A DNA stretch of 64,000 bases from Proteles cristata cristata (Eukaryota > Chordata > Mammalia > Carnivora > Hyaenidae): the NCBI GenBank assembly GCA_017311185.1, contig JAESUZ010001271.1, positions 496,001 to 560,000 on the forward strand, in the 5' to 3' direction. Shown here in pieces: positions 30,235-42,240 of the stretch. The translations under genes and the position numbers were made by a program. Each line of letters starts with the position of its first letter. The stretch's first letter is position 1. The notes under the pieces were generated by a model, which saw only the letters and a program-made list of their open reading frames with translations, made no database searches and had not been told where the DNA came from.

Positions 30235-31918
30235 AGTAACTAGGTTACAGTGGACAAGGGGCAAGGCACTGAACTTGAAGTAGAAGCATGGACCTTTGGT
30301 TTTACTTGTATTTTCAACAAGTTGTATGATTTTGATCACTTACATTGTCAGATTACTCATCAGTTAATAGAGGTAATTTGACTGCATTCCCTTCTCTTGG
30401 ACTCTTTTAAGAGTAAGAACTGTAGAATTCTAGTATTTTGGATGCACTCCTTTACTAACACACAAAGGGGTGTTATGGTTAGACTTGGGAATCACCTGCA
30501 CACATAAAATTTCTGAAAATATAAGTAAATCTATAGGAACCTTCTCTGTCTTCCCAGTGTTTTGGATTGGTAAAAGAATAGAAAACACAAAGGAAAATTA
30601 TAGCAACACTAGGGCAAAGTACCAATAGTTTCAGGTTATCTACAGTCCTTTTATATAAATAGACATTTGTAACTCATCTAAGATAGTATAAACGTAATCA
30701 AGTAGAAAAGATAACAAGATTAGCCAGAAACTAATACTTTGGGATCTGAGGCAATCAATAGTCAAGAAAGCTGCAGGAAGAGTCAAAAACCTTGATTTGT
30801 TTAATTGGTTAAAGTGAAAGAAAATATAACTGTACAGTATTTTCTGTATGTTTCCACTCAGGTTTTAAAAAATTAACCTCATTTATTGTTGTGCCTCTAT
30901 ATATGGTTCTATTTTTCTATGAATGATACAACTTTAATTATTAATATTCTTCATCTACTTTTTAAAGTCTAATTCAAAGAAATCTGACAATGGTAAGTAA
31001 GTAGATATGCAAACATCTGATTCATGTAGTACCTGGGGGGTTATGGCATTAGCTATACTTCCAAAGTCTTTGAGATGAATGGCCTCAATGTAAAAACATA
31101 ATGCTCCTTTTTACAGTGACATCACAAGTGGCTGGAACCATTGGAATCTGGAAACCTAAATCTGCAAATCTATGACAGTTGTGTTATTTGACCACTCTCA
31201 CTCACCACTTTTGTTCATACATGCGTTATTCTTTGACTCAAATGACATAGATTGTAACACAGAGGACAAAGAAAAAATTAACAGTGGTTATGCCTGCTAA
31301 GTAGTGACACAGCTTATTCTGAGAACGAGAAAGAGTACTATTTTAAGACCTGTTTACTCTAGAACATTGCATTTTTCCTTTTAGTTTGAAGTTCTTTTCT
31401 ACTTTAAATACTTACCTCATTTCTCTTTGTTTTTTGTATTTGCCATATCAAGTCCTCATGTATGTTGTAAATACAGCTAGAAGTCATGAGGACTGCTTTA
31501 TCTGCCTTACTTATTGATCAGTAATTATTCATCTGTCTAGCTAAGAAGTATTGGAGGGCTTATTTTTCAGAGTTCAAATCACGGTTCAGATTGATCCTCT
31601 GACCATAAAGTCAAACTCTGAGAAATTTCCTTTAGCCTGGCAACTCTGTAGTCCATAATGTTATGCTCTAATGTACTCATATATTCTAATTTACTAATAT
31701 CTGTATATAACAATGTGTGCTAACAGAAAACCAAGCAGTGTTGGAAATGTCACTGGATACCACTATAGATAGGGTATAGACAGCAAGGAATGAAAGCGGA
31801 AGAAAAACCAAACCAAGATAGAGGGCAGAGAGACATGTATACTGGAGACAGAAAAAAGTAGGGGTAAGGGTAGCAAAAAGTACAAAACAATGCATTGAAA
31901 ATTTAAAAAACATGTTGG
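30235..31918. other. Unassigned sequence, ~1.7 kb
   Basis: No gene, RNA or recognised repeat; AT-rich. The minus-strand frame at 31686-31934 runs into the SINE and shows no domain. Confidence 0.4.
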
Positions 31919-32160
31919 TGAGCCTGGGTGGCATAGTCAGTTAAGCGTCTGGCTCTTGGTTTCAGCTCAGGTCATGATTTCATGGTTCATGAGCTCAAGC
32001 CCTGCCTCGCGACAGGCTCCATACTTGACAGCACGGAGAATGCTTGGGATTCTGTCTCCCTCTCTCTCTGCTCCTCCCCTGCGCTTACTCTCTCTCTTTC
32101 TCTCTCAATAAATAAATAAATAAATAAATAAATAAACAAATAAATAAATAAACTTTAAAA
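31919..32160 (+). mobile_element. CAN-SINE with (AAAT)n tail
   Basis: AGCCTGGGTGGCATAGTCAG, TCTTGGTTTCAGCTCAGGTC, a CT tract, then about ten AAAT units (32106-32153) with one AAAC interruption. The head has lost its leading GGGGC. Sequence between the B box and the CT tract is diverged (CCTGCCTCGCGACAGGCTCC), so this is an older TTGGTTTCAGCTCAGG-type copy. No clear TSD. Confidence 0.92.
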
Positions 32161-34602
32161 AATTAGATGAAGAGAAGGATTGTTAGTGAGAAGTTTCATA
32201 TCCATTATTTAATACTTGGCCTTGTGACTTATTCTCTTATACTTTAAACTGACCTAGAGTCTTCCATCATAAGGGCAGCTCATATTAATGATCTATGTGA
32301 CATATTTGGAAAAATGGTACTTTTGACAATTTTTTGAGGGGGTATCATCACCTCCACTAAAAGAAATAGGCACATGAGGATTAAAATAATCTTGGGTATC
32401 ATTCAGTAGTTTTTTGTAAGTCTGTCTCCTGGCTCAATACAAGAACATCTCACAGCTGGCAACTACTAGTGTCCTTTAACAGTCTTAATGTTTAAAACAA
32501 CTGTAAATCAAGTAGCATAATAATACTTACAGAAAGGCTTCCTGTATAAATACTTGCTTAAAATAAAAACTTCTTTTATCTATGGTAACTAATTAATCCT
32601 TGGCTTATATATTTTTTATATTTCTATGTTCATTTACTACTTTTGGTCAAAGAATGGTAAACTTGAGTTTCTGCTGAAAGACATCTTGCATTTGTTTTAT
32701 TTATGGATATGTTCCCCAGCTTGTTGGTTTTTAAATTAGTTTATGCCATAAATAGGATCAACTCATATGCTCAATTTTCCTACGTATCAATTAGCATGTT
32801 TAGGTCCTTTCTTGTGTCTGTCCCCAGTGAGTCATGCTCAAGGTAATATGAAAACAAACCTTTAATTAAACATAAAAACATTCTAAAGAACTCCTCAAAA
32901 TAGTACTGACAGATGTTAATTGGAATGTTCTGTTTTCTAATAATTAAAATGCAATTGATTGAAAAGAGAAAAACATACTTTTTATCCTTTTTGTGCTGTA
33001 ACTGATAGCATTTTAAATGCCCAAAGCTTTGTTCTTCTCTTTTCATGGTTGATATCTGCCTTAGTGTTTACTCTATAATTGAAAACTAGGGATACACATT
33101 CCTTTTCCTCTTGGAAGACCCATTTATGTCACTAGCCTTTTCAGATTATTTCCTGTTAAAATCTTGGATGAATAAAATATAAAAGCTTTGTTATTTGTTC
33201 CTTATCAAAATAAATATGGTACAACAGTATCTCTACTAAGATTTCTGTATGTTCCTATGATTCTTAAGAAAAAATTCTTTTGATTTTTATGACTTGTACC
33301 TCTTGGTCAAATGTGGATATTGCTTGGACATGTGAGAAATTTTATGAATTGAAATTGGGCTAAAAGTTATTTATCCCCCAAATGCAGAATTGATTATTTA
33401 AAAGAAGAAAATTCCCAAAGAGCAGGAAACTGGAATACCCATTTTCCTTCATTCCAAAGACATTCAGAATCTTTATGCTAGCCCACTGTTCCCAGAGCCA
33501 TACTGTATCTGAGTCTGCCCTACTGATCACCACTAAGATTTTAATTATGTTAAATGGATCTTAAGAATTTGTTTGGAGTTTTCAGCAAGGAAACTCAGGT
33601 CCACTCATTCCTAGGGAACCTTCTGTTATTTACGAAGTCTGTCTTTTCTGCCTGGGTGTGCTACTTGATAAGAAAAGCAGAAGAAGCAGTGAGGTAGGAA
33701 GAACATGATGATATAGTTATTATCAGTTTATAAACAGATCATTTTATATTTTTATTCTATATTCAGTTAGGGCTTCCTTAGTATTAAAAATGTAGGATTT
33801 GCAAGCATAAAAAATAGAAAAGAGTAGGAGTAATTTGGGACAGAGACTTTTTAAGAATTTCTTCTCTAACACCATGTGAATAGCTACTAACCTTCTACCT
33901 CCACACAGTCAATAACTCACATTCAGATTAGCAAAGGGAATAGAACATGGTTGTCACTGTTACTGCTGAGAGAATGTTTCAGGAGATTGAATTTCATGTA
34001 ACTATGTAATTCCACAAAGGCCATATACAGCGAGACTTTGTGGCCATCTTTATATCTGTACGCTTCTGCAAGTGGCATTAATTCCACTTTGGCAAGTAGG
34101 CAGATGACTTGGCTTCTCTCAAGCCTGGAATGTGTGGGTCCAAGTGAATTTTCTTATCTTTGGCCTGAATAATTCTTTCCTTCAACAAATAGTGATTGAG
34201 AAACCTGAATAAGACATGGCCCCTCACCTTGTATATTTAAACAATTTTATGAGGAAAACAAAGGTGTAAACCAAATCAGGCAAATAATCTACTTGAGCCT
34301 GGATCAAATAAGTGGAGGAGAAACAAATGCACAGTGGTATGACCAGCGTAGTACTTTGGCCTCTTTTGGATCATTCCTAGGAAATGTAGGTAGCTTTTTG
34401 ATGACCGTGTCTATAGCAAGGCCTGAATATACAGGCCTTATCACATATTCTGAATTATCTCATGGCCAAGAAGTCAAGAATACTATTAGTTTGCTTTCCC
34501 TATGTGTAATGATAACTCACACCATATCTCCAGGGATTATTTCATTTTTACTCATAATTACCAAATGCTCTGTTATGTTGACCCAAATCACACACCTCTT
34601 AC
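32161..34602. other. Unassigned sequence, ~2.4 kb
   Basis: No gene or confident repeat. A weak L2-like phrase lies at 34180-34280 (TCAACAAATAGTGATTGAG). A 166-codon plus-strand frame (34293-34793) begins here and ends inside the L1MB-type fragment; it has no domain. Confidence 0.4.
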
Positions 34603-35596
34603 ATTTTTTTTTAAATTTATTAAGAGTTTATTTTTTGAGAGGACTTTTAGGTTCACAGAAAAACCGAGGGAAATGTATAGATCTATATGTTGTCCCCTGC
34701 CCCCACATATGCATAGCCTTCCCCTTATCAAGATCCCTCACCAGAGTCATATATTTGTTACAATTGCTGAAACTACATTTTGAAGCATCATAATTACCTA
34801 GAGTCCATATTTTACATTAGGATCCACTCTTGGCATTGTACATTCTATGGGTTTGAACAAATGAACAATAACATGCTTCCATCATTATAGTATCATGCAA
34901 AGTAGTTTCAGAGTCCTAAAAATCCTCTTCGTTCTACCTGTTTATCCCTACTACCAACCCTACCCCTGGAAACCAATGATCTTTTTACTATCTTCATAGT
35001 TTTGACTTTCAAAGGTCATATATTTGGAGTCCTATTGTATGTAGCCATTTGAGATAGGTTTCTTTACCTTAGTAATAAGCATTTAAGTTTCCTCCATGTC
35101 TTTTCATGGCTTGACAGCTTATTTCTTTCTCATGCTTAATATCATTCCACTGTCTGAGTATTCCAGAGTTTATTTTCCAAATTTTGGAAATTGTGAATAA
35201 AGCTGTTCTAACCATCCATATGCAGATTTTTGTATGGATGTAAGTGTTTAGTTCACTTGGGAAAGTACCACGATTTCTGGATCATATGGTAAGAGTATGT
35301 TTAGATTTGTAAGAAACCACCAAACTGTCTTCCAAGAGGCTATACTGCTTTATATTCTACCAACAGTTCATGAAAATTCCTGTTGTTCCACATTCTTGCC
35401 AGCACTTAGTGTTGCCAGTGTTCCAGATTTTGGCCACTCTAATGGATGTTTAGCATATCTAGTTGTTTTAATTTGCAATTCCCTGATGACATATAGTGGA
35501 GCCTCTTTGTAGATGTTTATTTGCCATCTGATCTCCTTGTCTAGGTGTCTCTTAGTCTTTGGCCCATTATTCAGTTGGGTTGTTTTCTGCCATTCC
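34603..35596 (-). mobile_element. Old LINE-1 (L1MB-like) 3' end, minus strand
   Basis: The complement of an L1MB-type 3' region: GAGGACTTTTAGGTTCACAG, CCCCTGCCCCCACATATGCA, TACATTCTATGGGTTTGAAC, CCTCCATGTCTTTTCATGGC, AAACTGTCTTCCAAGAGGCT and TTTTGGCCACTCTAATGGAT. It covers the 3' UTR and the end of ORF2, heavily mutated. The family differs from the other L1s in the window. Confidence 0.8.
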
Positions 35597-35693
35597 TTTG
35601 TAACATATTTATCAAATATCAAACCACTGTGATTTACACCCGAAACTAATAGGATATTTTATGTCATTTGTGCCTCAATTAAAAAAAAAAAAG
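35597..35693 (+). mobile_element. LINE-1 (L1MA-like) 3' end, plus strand
   Basis: TTTGTAACATATTTATCAAA, TTACACCCGAAACTAATAGG, ATGTCATTTGTGCCTCAAT and a poly-A run form an L1MA-like 3' terminus (ACACCTGAAACTAATATAAT ... CTTCAATAAAAA). It abuts the L1MB-type fragment in the opposite orientation. Confidence 0.8.
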
Positions 35694-36689
35694 ATCTTTC
35701 TTACATCAACTATTATTCATGTAGAATAAATGCCTGACATTTTTCATTAGTTGTCAGAGTAATGAGTTGGTGCCCTAGAAAACTCCAATGGAAATCAGTC
35801 TTGAGGTTAGTGTGTTTTGTTTGGTATTGTTGTATTACTTTTTGTCTCATTATGGACTTATAATTTTTCATATATTTGTTCTGTTTAATTGATCACAGTC
35901 ACAAAACTTTTTAATGTTCAACTTGCCTTATCTTATCTTTTGTATGACCACATTAGTATTTGATATCTTCCCTGCTTTCTGGCATAAAATGTCCCAGGCT
36001 GCTTTTTAACATTTCTGTTTCAGATCTGGAATCAGTCATTTCTCCAAAGAATTCCTGATTCTTTTTAGTGAGAAATAGTATTTGGGGGGATACTCCCTAC
36101 TAGATTGTCATTGTTTCTATGCCTGTTCAAAGATTAAGGAAATTAGTAAGATCTTTTATTTGGATGGATGGGGATAGAATCATGAGCACTCACAGATATT
36201 TCCAATTCAAATATAAAAATCACAAAATATTTTAATATTTTATACTTGTTTTCTTCTCTATGGAAATTTTTCTTTCCTAAAACATTAACATATTTACTTA
36301 ATACTTTATCCTATAACATACCCTAAGTAATTTCAAAATAACAGTACAGCTAATAGTAAAAATCAAAACACAATTCTTACTCTCTTGAACCTCCCTCTTT
36401 GCATGAAATAAAATTTTAAAGTAATGTCTAAGATTCACATACACATACTATTTAGGTACCTTTAACTTCTCTTTAGCAAATTATGGCAGCCAAAATATCT
36501 TTCTTCTGCAAATCCTCCTAGAAAAACCTAAAACCCACCATCTGTGCTATAATGTATTTGTGATAACATAACATTTTTTAGTCAATTATTAAAAATTATT
36601 AAGAGCTGACGATCTGTTCGATATTATCCAGGGTGCTGGGAATACATTGCTGTCATGAACTATCAGTATAGGCTAGATTTAATAGCATT
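35694..36689. other. Unassigned sequence
   Basis: AT-rich; no gene or confident repeat. A short L2-like phrase (CCAGGGTGCTGGGAATACA) lies at 36629. Confidence 0.4.
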
Positions 36690-36955
36690 TAAGTGTGGAT
36701 GTGTATGCTAGTAGCCAGCATCTACAATGCCTCCTAATGATCCCCACCTCATGGTATTAACACTCTTATGTAATCCCCTCCCATACTATACTAGAGTTGG
36801 TCTTCTAGTGTGACCAATAGAATATGTCAGAAGTAATGGTATGTCACATCTGAGGTTCCATTATGAAAGACACTGCAGTTTCTATCTTTGTTGTTCCCTG
36901 TCTTTCAGATTACTTGGTCTGGGGGATGCCAGATGCCTGTTGTTTATAATAAACA
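36690..36955 (+). mobile_element. MLT1-type (MaLR) LTR fragment, plus strand
   Basis: GGTATTAACACTCTTATGTA, ATCCCCTCCCATACTATACT, GACCAATAGAATATGTCAGA, GAAAGACACTGCAGTTTCTA and TTACTTGGTCTGGGGGATGC follow the 5' half of an MLT1-type LTR. The 3' half is missing. Confidence 0.65.
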
Positions 36956-37304
36956 TGTTTACACACTGATTTAGCTCAGTAACCACGAAGCTTGGATCTT
37001 AAAATATAGATAAGGGTATGAGACAAGGCCTTGGCCTACATAAAATAGGAAATTAAAGTGATAACCAGTTCATAAAACTGACACTAGAAGGTCCTTGTGA
37101 AAGAAGAGACACATACAATTTACTAACCAAATGTGCCTTTACCCTGGTTTAGAGTTTGCTTTCAAATTAACTGCAAAGTCCAGTAAAACCTAAAGTAAAA
37201 AGTAACTAAGTAGAGGAGGGAAGGAATGAAGGAAGGAAGGGAAAGAAAGTTGTCCTGCATTATTGGCTCTGACCAATGTTACTTTTAAGTATCAATGCAT
37301 ACAT
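36956..37304. other. Unassigned sequence with a GGAAG-rich patch
   Basis: No gene. A purine tract (GGAAGGAATGAAGGAAGGAA) lies at 37218-37250. Confidence 0.4.
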
Positions 37305-37502
37305 ATTTTTAAAATTTTTTTATGTGTTTATTTTTGAGAGAGACAGAGACAAAGCATAAGCACAGGAGGGGCAGAGGAAGTGGGAGACAGAATCTGAAGC
37401 AGGATTCGGGCTCTGAGCTGTCAGCACAGAGCCTGACACGGACCCCAGGATCATGACCTGAGCTAAAGTCGGATGTTTAACCAACTAAGCTACCCAGGTG
37501 CC
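37305..37502 (-). mobile_element. CAN-SINE, minus strand, next to the L1 start
   Basis: T-rich tail, TTTATTTTTGAGAGAGACAG, GATTCGGGCTCTGAGCTGTC, CCCAGGATCATGACCTGAGC, TTTAACCAACTAAGCTACCC and AGGTGCC. The B-box segment is shortened (GACACGGACCCCAGGATCAT). AATGCATA upstream and CTGCATA downstream may be a decayed TSD. Confidence 0.92.
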
Positions 37503-37544
37503 ACTGCATAAGTTTTGAATAAAGTTTAGATTTAATAGAAAAAA

Positions 37545-39540
37545 TAGAGGAGGAGGAAACTCTGCAAAACTTATTTACAAGCCCAGCATTATCCTAATAC
37601 CAAAAACAGACTAAGTTGTCACAAGAAAAGAAAATAATGAGCCAATATCCCTAGCGACATAGATGCAGAAGCCCCCAGCAAAATGTTAGCAAAACCAAAT
37701 TCAACAATACATTAAAAGGATCATACCCCATGATCAAATTGGATTTATTTCAGAGATCCAAGAATGGTTCAACATTTGCAACTGAATGAATGTGATATAC
37801 CACATTAATAGGATGAAGAATAAAAATTATCATCTCAATAGAGTTAGAAAAAGCATCTGACAAAATTCAACATCTGTTTATGATAAAAGCTCTTAACAAA
37901 GTTGGTATAGAGGAAACATACCTCAACATGTTAAAGGCCATATATGACAGGCCCACAAGCAACGTCATACTCAACATTGGATCAGGAATAAGACAAGGAT
38001 GCCCATTCTCACCACTTTTATTCAACATGGTGTTGGCAGTCCTAGCCATAGCAATTAGGCAATAAAAAGAAATAAAAGACATCAGAATTGGAAAAGAAGT
38101 AAAATTGTCACTGTTTGCAGATGACATGATACTATATATAGAAAACCTTAAACACTCCACCAAAAAACTGGTAGAACTAATAAATTCAGTTAAGTTGCAA
38201 GATACAAAACCAGTACATGAAAACATGTTGTGTTTCTACAAACTAACAGCAAACTATCAGAAAAATAAATGAAAAAAACCCATTTACAATTTAATCAAAA
38301 AGAATAAAACACCTAGGGATAAATTTACTCAAGGAGGTAAAAGTCCTGTACACTGAAAACTGTAAGTTTTTGGCGAAAGAAATGTAAGATTACAAAAAAA
38401 TAGGAAGGTATTCCATTGTCATGGATTGGAAGAATTAATATTGTTAAAAATATCCATAGTACCTAGAGCAATTTAAGATTCAATGCAATCACTATCAAAA
38501 TTCCAATGTCCTTTTTCACAGAAATAGAACAAACAATCCTCAAAATTGGTATGGAACCACAAAAGACTCCAAATAGTCAAAGCAATCTTGAGAAAAAAGA
38601 ACAAAGCTGAAGGTATCATGTGCTTCCTGATTTCAAACTATATTACAAAGCTGTAGTAATCAAAACAACATGGTATTGTCATGAAAATAGACACATAGAT
38701 CAATAGAATAGAATAGAGAGCCCAGAAATAAATCCATGCTTATATAGTCAACTAATTTATGACAGAGGAGCCAAGAATATACAAATGGGAAAGTTTCTTC
38801 AATAAGTGGTGTGGGAATATTGGACAGTCACATGCAAAAGAAGGAAATTGGGCCACTATCTTATAACACACACAAATGTGAGCTCAAAACAGCTTAAAAC
38901 TTGATCATAAGACCTAAAACCAGAAAATTCTTGGAGAAAACACAGGCGGTAAGCAATATGACATAGGTCTTGGGATGATTTTTTGAATCAGACATCAAAA
39001 ACAAAGCAACAAAACCACAAACAAACAAGTGAGACTACATCGAACTATAAAGCTTCTGCACAGCAAAGGAAACCACTGATGAAATAAAAATGCAATCTAC
39101 TGAATGGGAGAAAATATTTGCAAATCATATATCTTTTTAAAGGCTTATATCCAAAATGTATACAGAACACATACAACTCAATAGCAAAAAAAGAAAAAAA
39201 GAAAAAATCCAGTTAAAAATGAGCAGAATTGAGTAGACATTCTTCTACAGAAGTCATATAGATAGTCAACAGATACGTGAAAACATGCTCTACATCATTA
39301 ATCATCAAAGAAATGCAACTCGAAACCACAATGAGATATCACCACGCACCTGTTCAAATGGCTACTATCCACAAGACCAGAAATAGTAAGCACTGGTGAG
39401 GATATGGAGAAAAGGGAAGCCTTAAAGCACTGTTGCTGGGAAGGTAAATTTGTGCAGCCACTAGGGAACACAGGATGGAAGTGTCTCAAAAAATTAAAAA
39501 TAGAACTATCATATGATCCAGCAATTTCACTTCTGGATAT
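37545..39540 (+). pseudogene. Broken L1 ORF2 (reverse transcriptase to C-terminal region)
   Basis: The RT palm is well preserved: [20 protein letters not shown] at 37883, then [13 protein letters not shown], and FADDMILY with the catalytic aspartate pair at 38114-38137 in the same frame. A stop at 38063-38065 and a loss of ~8-10 codons before IRQGCP (LNIGSGIRQ) break it. Later ORF2 sequence follows with further shifts, to the C-terminal region near 39530. It once encoded the L1 reverse transcriptase and is now dead. Confidence 0.85.
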
Positions 39541-39594
39541 ATATCCAAAGAAAACAAGAGCACTAATTTGAAAAAAATTAAAAAGTCAAAATAG

Positions 39595-40985
39595 CTTTTC
39601 CTGTAGGAGCCACCAAGGCTGAGAGGAACATGGCCACCTTCTCTCCCTGCATGGTGTGTGCATGCCCACTGATATCAATGTACTCTCTGAAAAGGGGGGA
39701 GTCACCTGGCAAAAATGCCTCTTTGCCTGCTGTGTTCAGGACTCCCATTTGACCAGGTATTGTGAGCTTTGCTCACAACAACAGCCCTGTGCAGTCAGTG
39801 AATTAGCAGGTCATCCAACCAGTGCTGAGGCGTGGGGTTCAAGTTCCCAGAGTTCAAGGCAGTGGGACTCACAGTTCTGGCCAAGGTGCTTTTGGAAATG
39901 TATGTCATGGGGGCTGCATGTTTGCACAAACCAAAACCTGGTGCCATGGGCACTGCATGGTGAACACAATATACAAGTGATATGACATCTGCTCTTCCCT
40001 TGCTGTCTCAGTCTTACCAGCCCTGGTCATGTTTACAGGTCATCCTATTGAGAGAATTCCTGTACTGGTTTTGGTGGTTGAAGATACAGTTGAAGGCTAC
40101 AATAAGACCAAGCAAGCTGTTTTACTGCTTAAGAAAGTTAAGGCCTGGAATGATATCAAAAAGTTCTTTGCCTCTCAGCAAATGAGAGCTGGCAAGGGCA
40201 AAATGAGAAGCCTTTGTCATATCCAGCACAGGAGACCCTGCCTCATCTATAATGAGGGACATCATATCATGAAGACCTTCAGAAACATCCCTGGAATGAC
40301 TCTTCTTAATGCAAGCAAATCGAACATTTTGAAACTTGCTCCTGGTGAACATATGGGACGTTTCTCCATTTGGACTGAAAGTGTTACCCGCAGATTAGAT
40401 GATCTGCATGGCACTTGACATAAAGCTGCCTCCCTCAAGAGTAACTACAACCTTCTCATGCACAACTTGCTCACTACAGACCTTAGTAGAATCTTGTAAA
40501 GCCCAGAGATCCAAAGAGCCCTCCAAGCACCACACAAGAGGATTCATCACAGTCCTAAAGAAGAAGCCTCTGAAAAAGCTGAGAATTGTGCTGAAGCTAA
40601 ACCCATATGCAAAGACTGCGAGCCAGAACCCCGTTCTTCACCAAAGCAAGAATTCCAGACTCCAGATGGATAAGGCAGCTGCAGTGCTAGAAGCCAAATC
40701 AGAAGAGAAGGGAGCCTGTGACAGGGAATAAAGGAAAGGAAGGAAAGGGAAGGGGAAGGAGAGATGGAAAGGGAAAGGAAAGGAAGAAGCACAAGAAGCC
40801 TCTGGTGGGAAAGAAGTTGCAGCTACGAAGGAACCAGCAGCTGAGAAAAAGCCTGCAGAAAAGAAACCCACCACAGAAGAAAAGAAACCTGCCGCATAAA
40901 CTTAAATTTTTTTTCCATAAATGCCCAATTATTTTGGACAGCTAATTTTGAATAAATACCTGATCAAAAGGCAGTGAGAGAGAAG
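39595..40985 (+). pseudogene. RPL4: Processed pseudogene of ribosomal protein L4
   Basis: An intronless, full-length copy of the mRNA for large-subunit ribosomal protein uL4. It starts with CTTTTCCTGT, the 5' TOP motif at the cap site of ribosomal-protein mRNAs. The start codon is at 39651 (MVCACPLIS, normally MACARPLIS). Recognisable pieces are [17 protein letters not shown] near 39780; [20 protein letters not shown] and [20 protein letters not shown] (40080-40210); [27 protein letters not shown] (40598); and KKPTTEEKKPAA-like C-terminal sequence before the stop at 40897-40899. AATAAA is at 40951. Inactivating lesions include TGA at codon 34 (39750), a short deletion near 39770, several frameshifts and an expanded GGAAA-type tract at 40730-40790. 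It lies within an L1, flanked by AAAAGTCAAAATAG and AAAAGATCCAAACAG, a likely decayed TSD. No protein is expected. Confidence 0.96.
40728..40792 (+). repeat. RPL4: (GGAAA)-type purine tract within the RPL4 pseudogene
   Basis: A run of AAGGAAAGG/GGGAAGG-type units lies between GACAGGGAATAAAG and CACAAGAAGCCTCTGGTGG. In RPL4 this stretch encodes lysine-rich, glycine-containing tail sequence, so a purine-rich seed was probably amplified after insertion. Confidence 0.8.
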
Positions 40986-41429
40986 AAAAGATCCAAACAG
41001 TATGGTATCGGCATATGACACCCCTATGATCATTGCTGTGTTTTTTACAATAGCTAAGAAGTAGCTATTACAATAGCTAAGAAAACAACCTAAGTGTCCT
41101 TCGATGGTTGAATAAAGAACTTGTGGTGTATATATACACAATAATATTCAGCTATTAAAAGAATGAAAACTTGCTATTTGTGACAATATGGGTGGACCTA
41201 ATAGGCATTATGCTAAGTGAAATAAATCAGAGAGAGACGAACACCATGTGATCTCACTTATATATGAAAGCTTAAACAAGCAAGCAAGTAATATAAGCTC
41301 AGAGATATAGAGACAGATTGGTGGTTTTTAGAGATGGAGGTAGGAAGTGGGAAAAATGAGTGAATATTTTTTAGTTTAAATAAATTGAATTAACAATAAA
41401 TTATTAAAGTTAAGAAATCAAAATCCAAA

Positions 41430-41690
41430 AGCAGATTTAAAAATAATATATCATCACCAAGATATAGTCCACAAAATCAAAGATACTTGGATATTAGAAA
41501 AGCAATAAATAAAAATCCCTTACATTATAAAATTTGAGAAGTATCATATAATTATCTTCATTGATGTCAAAAGGCTTTTGATAAAATTCACACCAATTCT
41601 TGTTCCAATCATTCAGATGGATTTTTCTCATAACATCGTTAAGCATATATATGAAGTATATGCATATACATGCATATCTCATCATATATC
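41430..41690 (+). repeat. Degraded L1 ORF2 fragment
   Basis: CTTCATTGATGTCAAAAGGC, TTTTGATAAAATTCACACCA and AACATCGTTAAGCATATATATGA resemble the RT segment of an old L1 (normally AGCATTTGACAAAATTCAAC ... AACATC-TAAAGGCCATATATGA). Short and diverged. Confidence 0.5.
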
Positions 41691-41815
41691 TACAGATATA
41701 CATATATTTTCACATATATATCAGTATATAGACATATATACATATGTATTTACACATTTATGTGTATGTATGCATAAGAACATATATAAATATGTGTCTG
41801 TATATTAGTAAAAAA
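41640..41815 (+). repeat. AT-rich low-complexity tract
   Basis: Repeated ATATGTATATAC/CATATATA patterns. The open frames across it on both strands are compositional. Confidence 0.8.
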
Positions 41816-42124
41816 CTAGCATTAGTGTCAAATAACCCTAAATACTATTTAGAGACACATACATATGTAGTAAACATGTAAAGATATAAATGGAAATGAA
41901 AAATACAAATGCAGGTTTCAGGAGGAAAAGAGGCAGCACAAGATTGTCAAATATAATTAGAGGTCCAACTATATATATAATTTCTATTTCTTGAGTTGGC
42001 AGATGGGTACCTAGGTTTCATTTTTCTCTGTACATTTTTTTGTATCTCTGATACAGTTCGGGAGGAAAGGAGATAAAAAGACAACACAATTTTTTTGAAC
42101 TCAAGACAAAACTCAATTCCAATC
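41816..42124. other. Unassigned sequence
   Basis: No gene or recognised repeat. Confidence 0.4.
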
Positions 42125-42240
42125 TCATCCCTGCAGTTTCCTGGCTATGAAACCTTGACTAGGTTATTCAACTTCCCTGAGCTTCAGTTTCCTCAAGTAT
42201 AAAATGAGGGTAATAGCAGCTTATCCAGTTCCTGAAACTA
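42125..42240 (+). repeat. MIR fragment, plus strand
   Basis: TTTCCTGGCTATGAAACCTT, CTAGGTTATTCAACTTCCCT, GAGCTTCAGTTTCCTCAAGT and AAAATGAGGGTAATAGC follow the MIR body. Confidence 0.82.

Larger units (their letters stand above)
37545..41408 (+). mobile_element. Old LINE-1 (L1MA-like), ORF2 and 3' part, split by an RPL4 pseudogene
   Basis: ORF2 similarity starts near GAGGAGGAGGAAACTCTGCA (37545) and runs to 39580, is interrupted by the RPL4 retrocopy (39595-40985), and resumes at 41001 with ACACCCCTATGATCATTGCT through TGTGATCTCACTTATATATG to ~41408. Net length is about 2.45 kb. Inside the 3' part TTACAATAGCTAAGAA is tandemly duplicated at 41045-41085. The 5' half (5' UTR, ORF1, endonuclease) is absent. 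Confidence 0.88.

Noticed and set aside
34293..34793. 166-codon plus-strand open frame, the longest in the window
   Set aside because: Its second half lies in the minus-strand L1MB-type fragment, it has no recognisable domain, and no splice or promoter context supports it. Probably chance.
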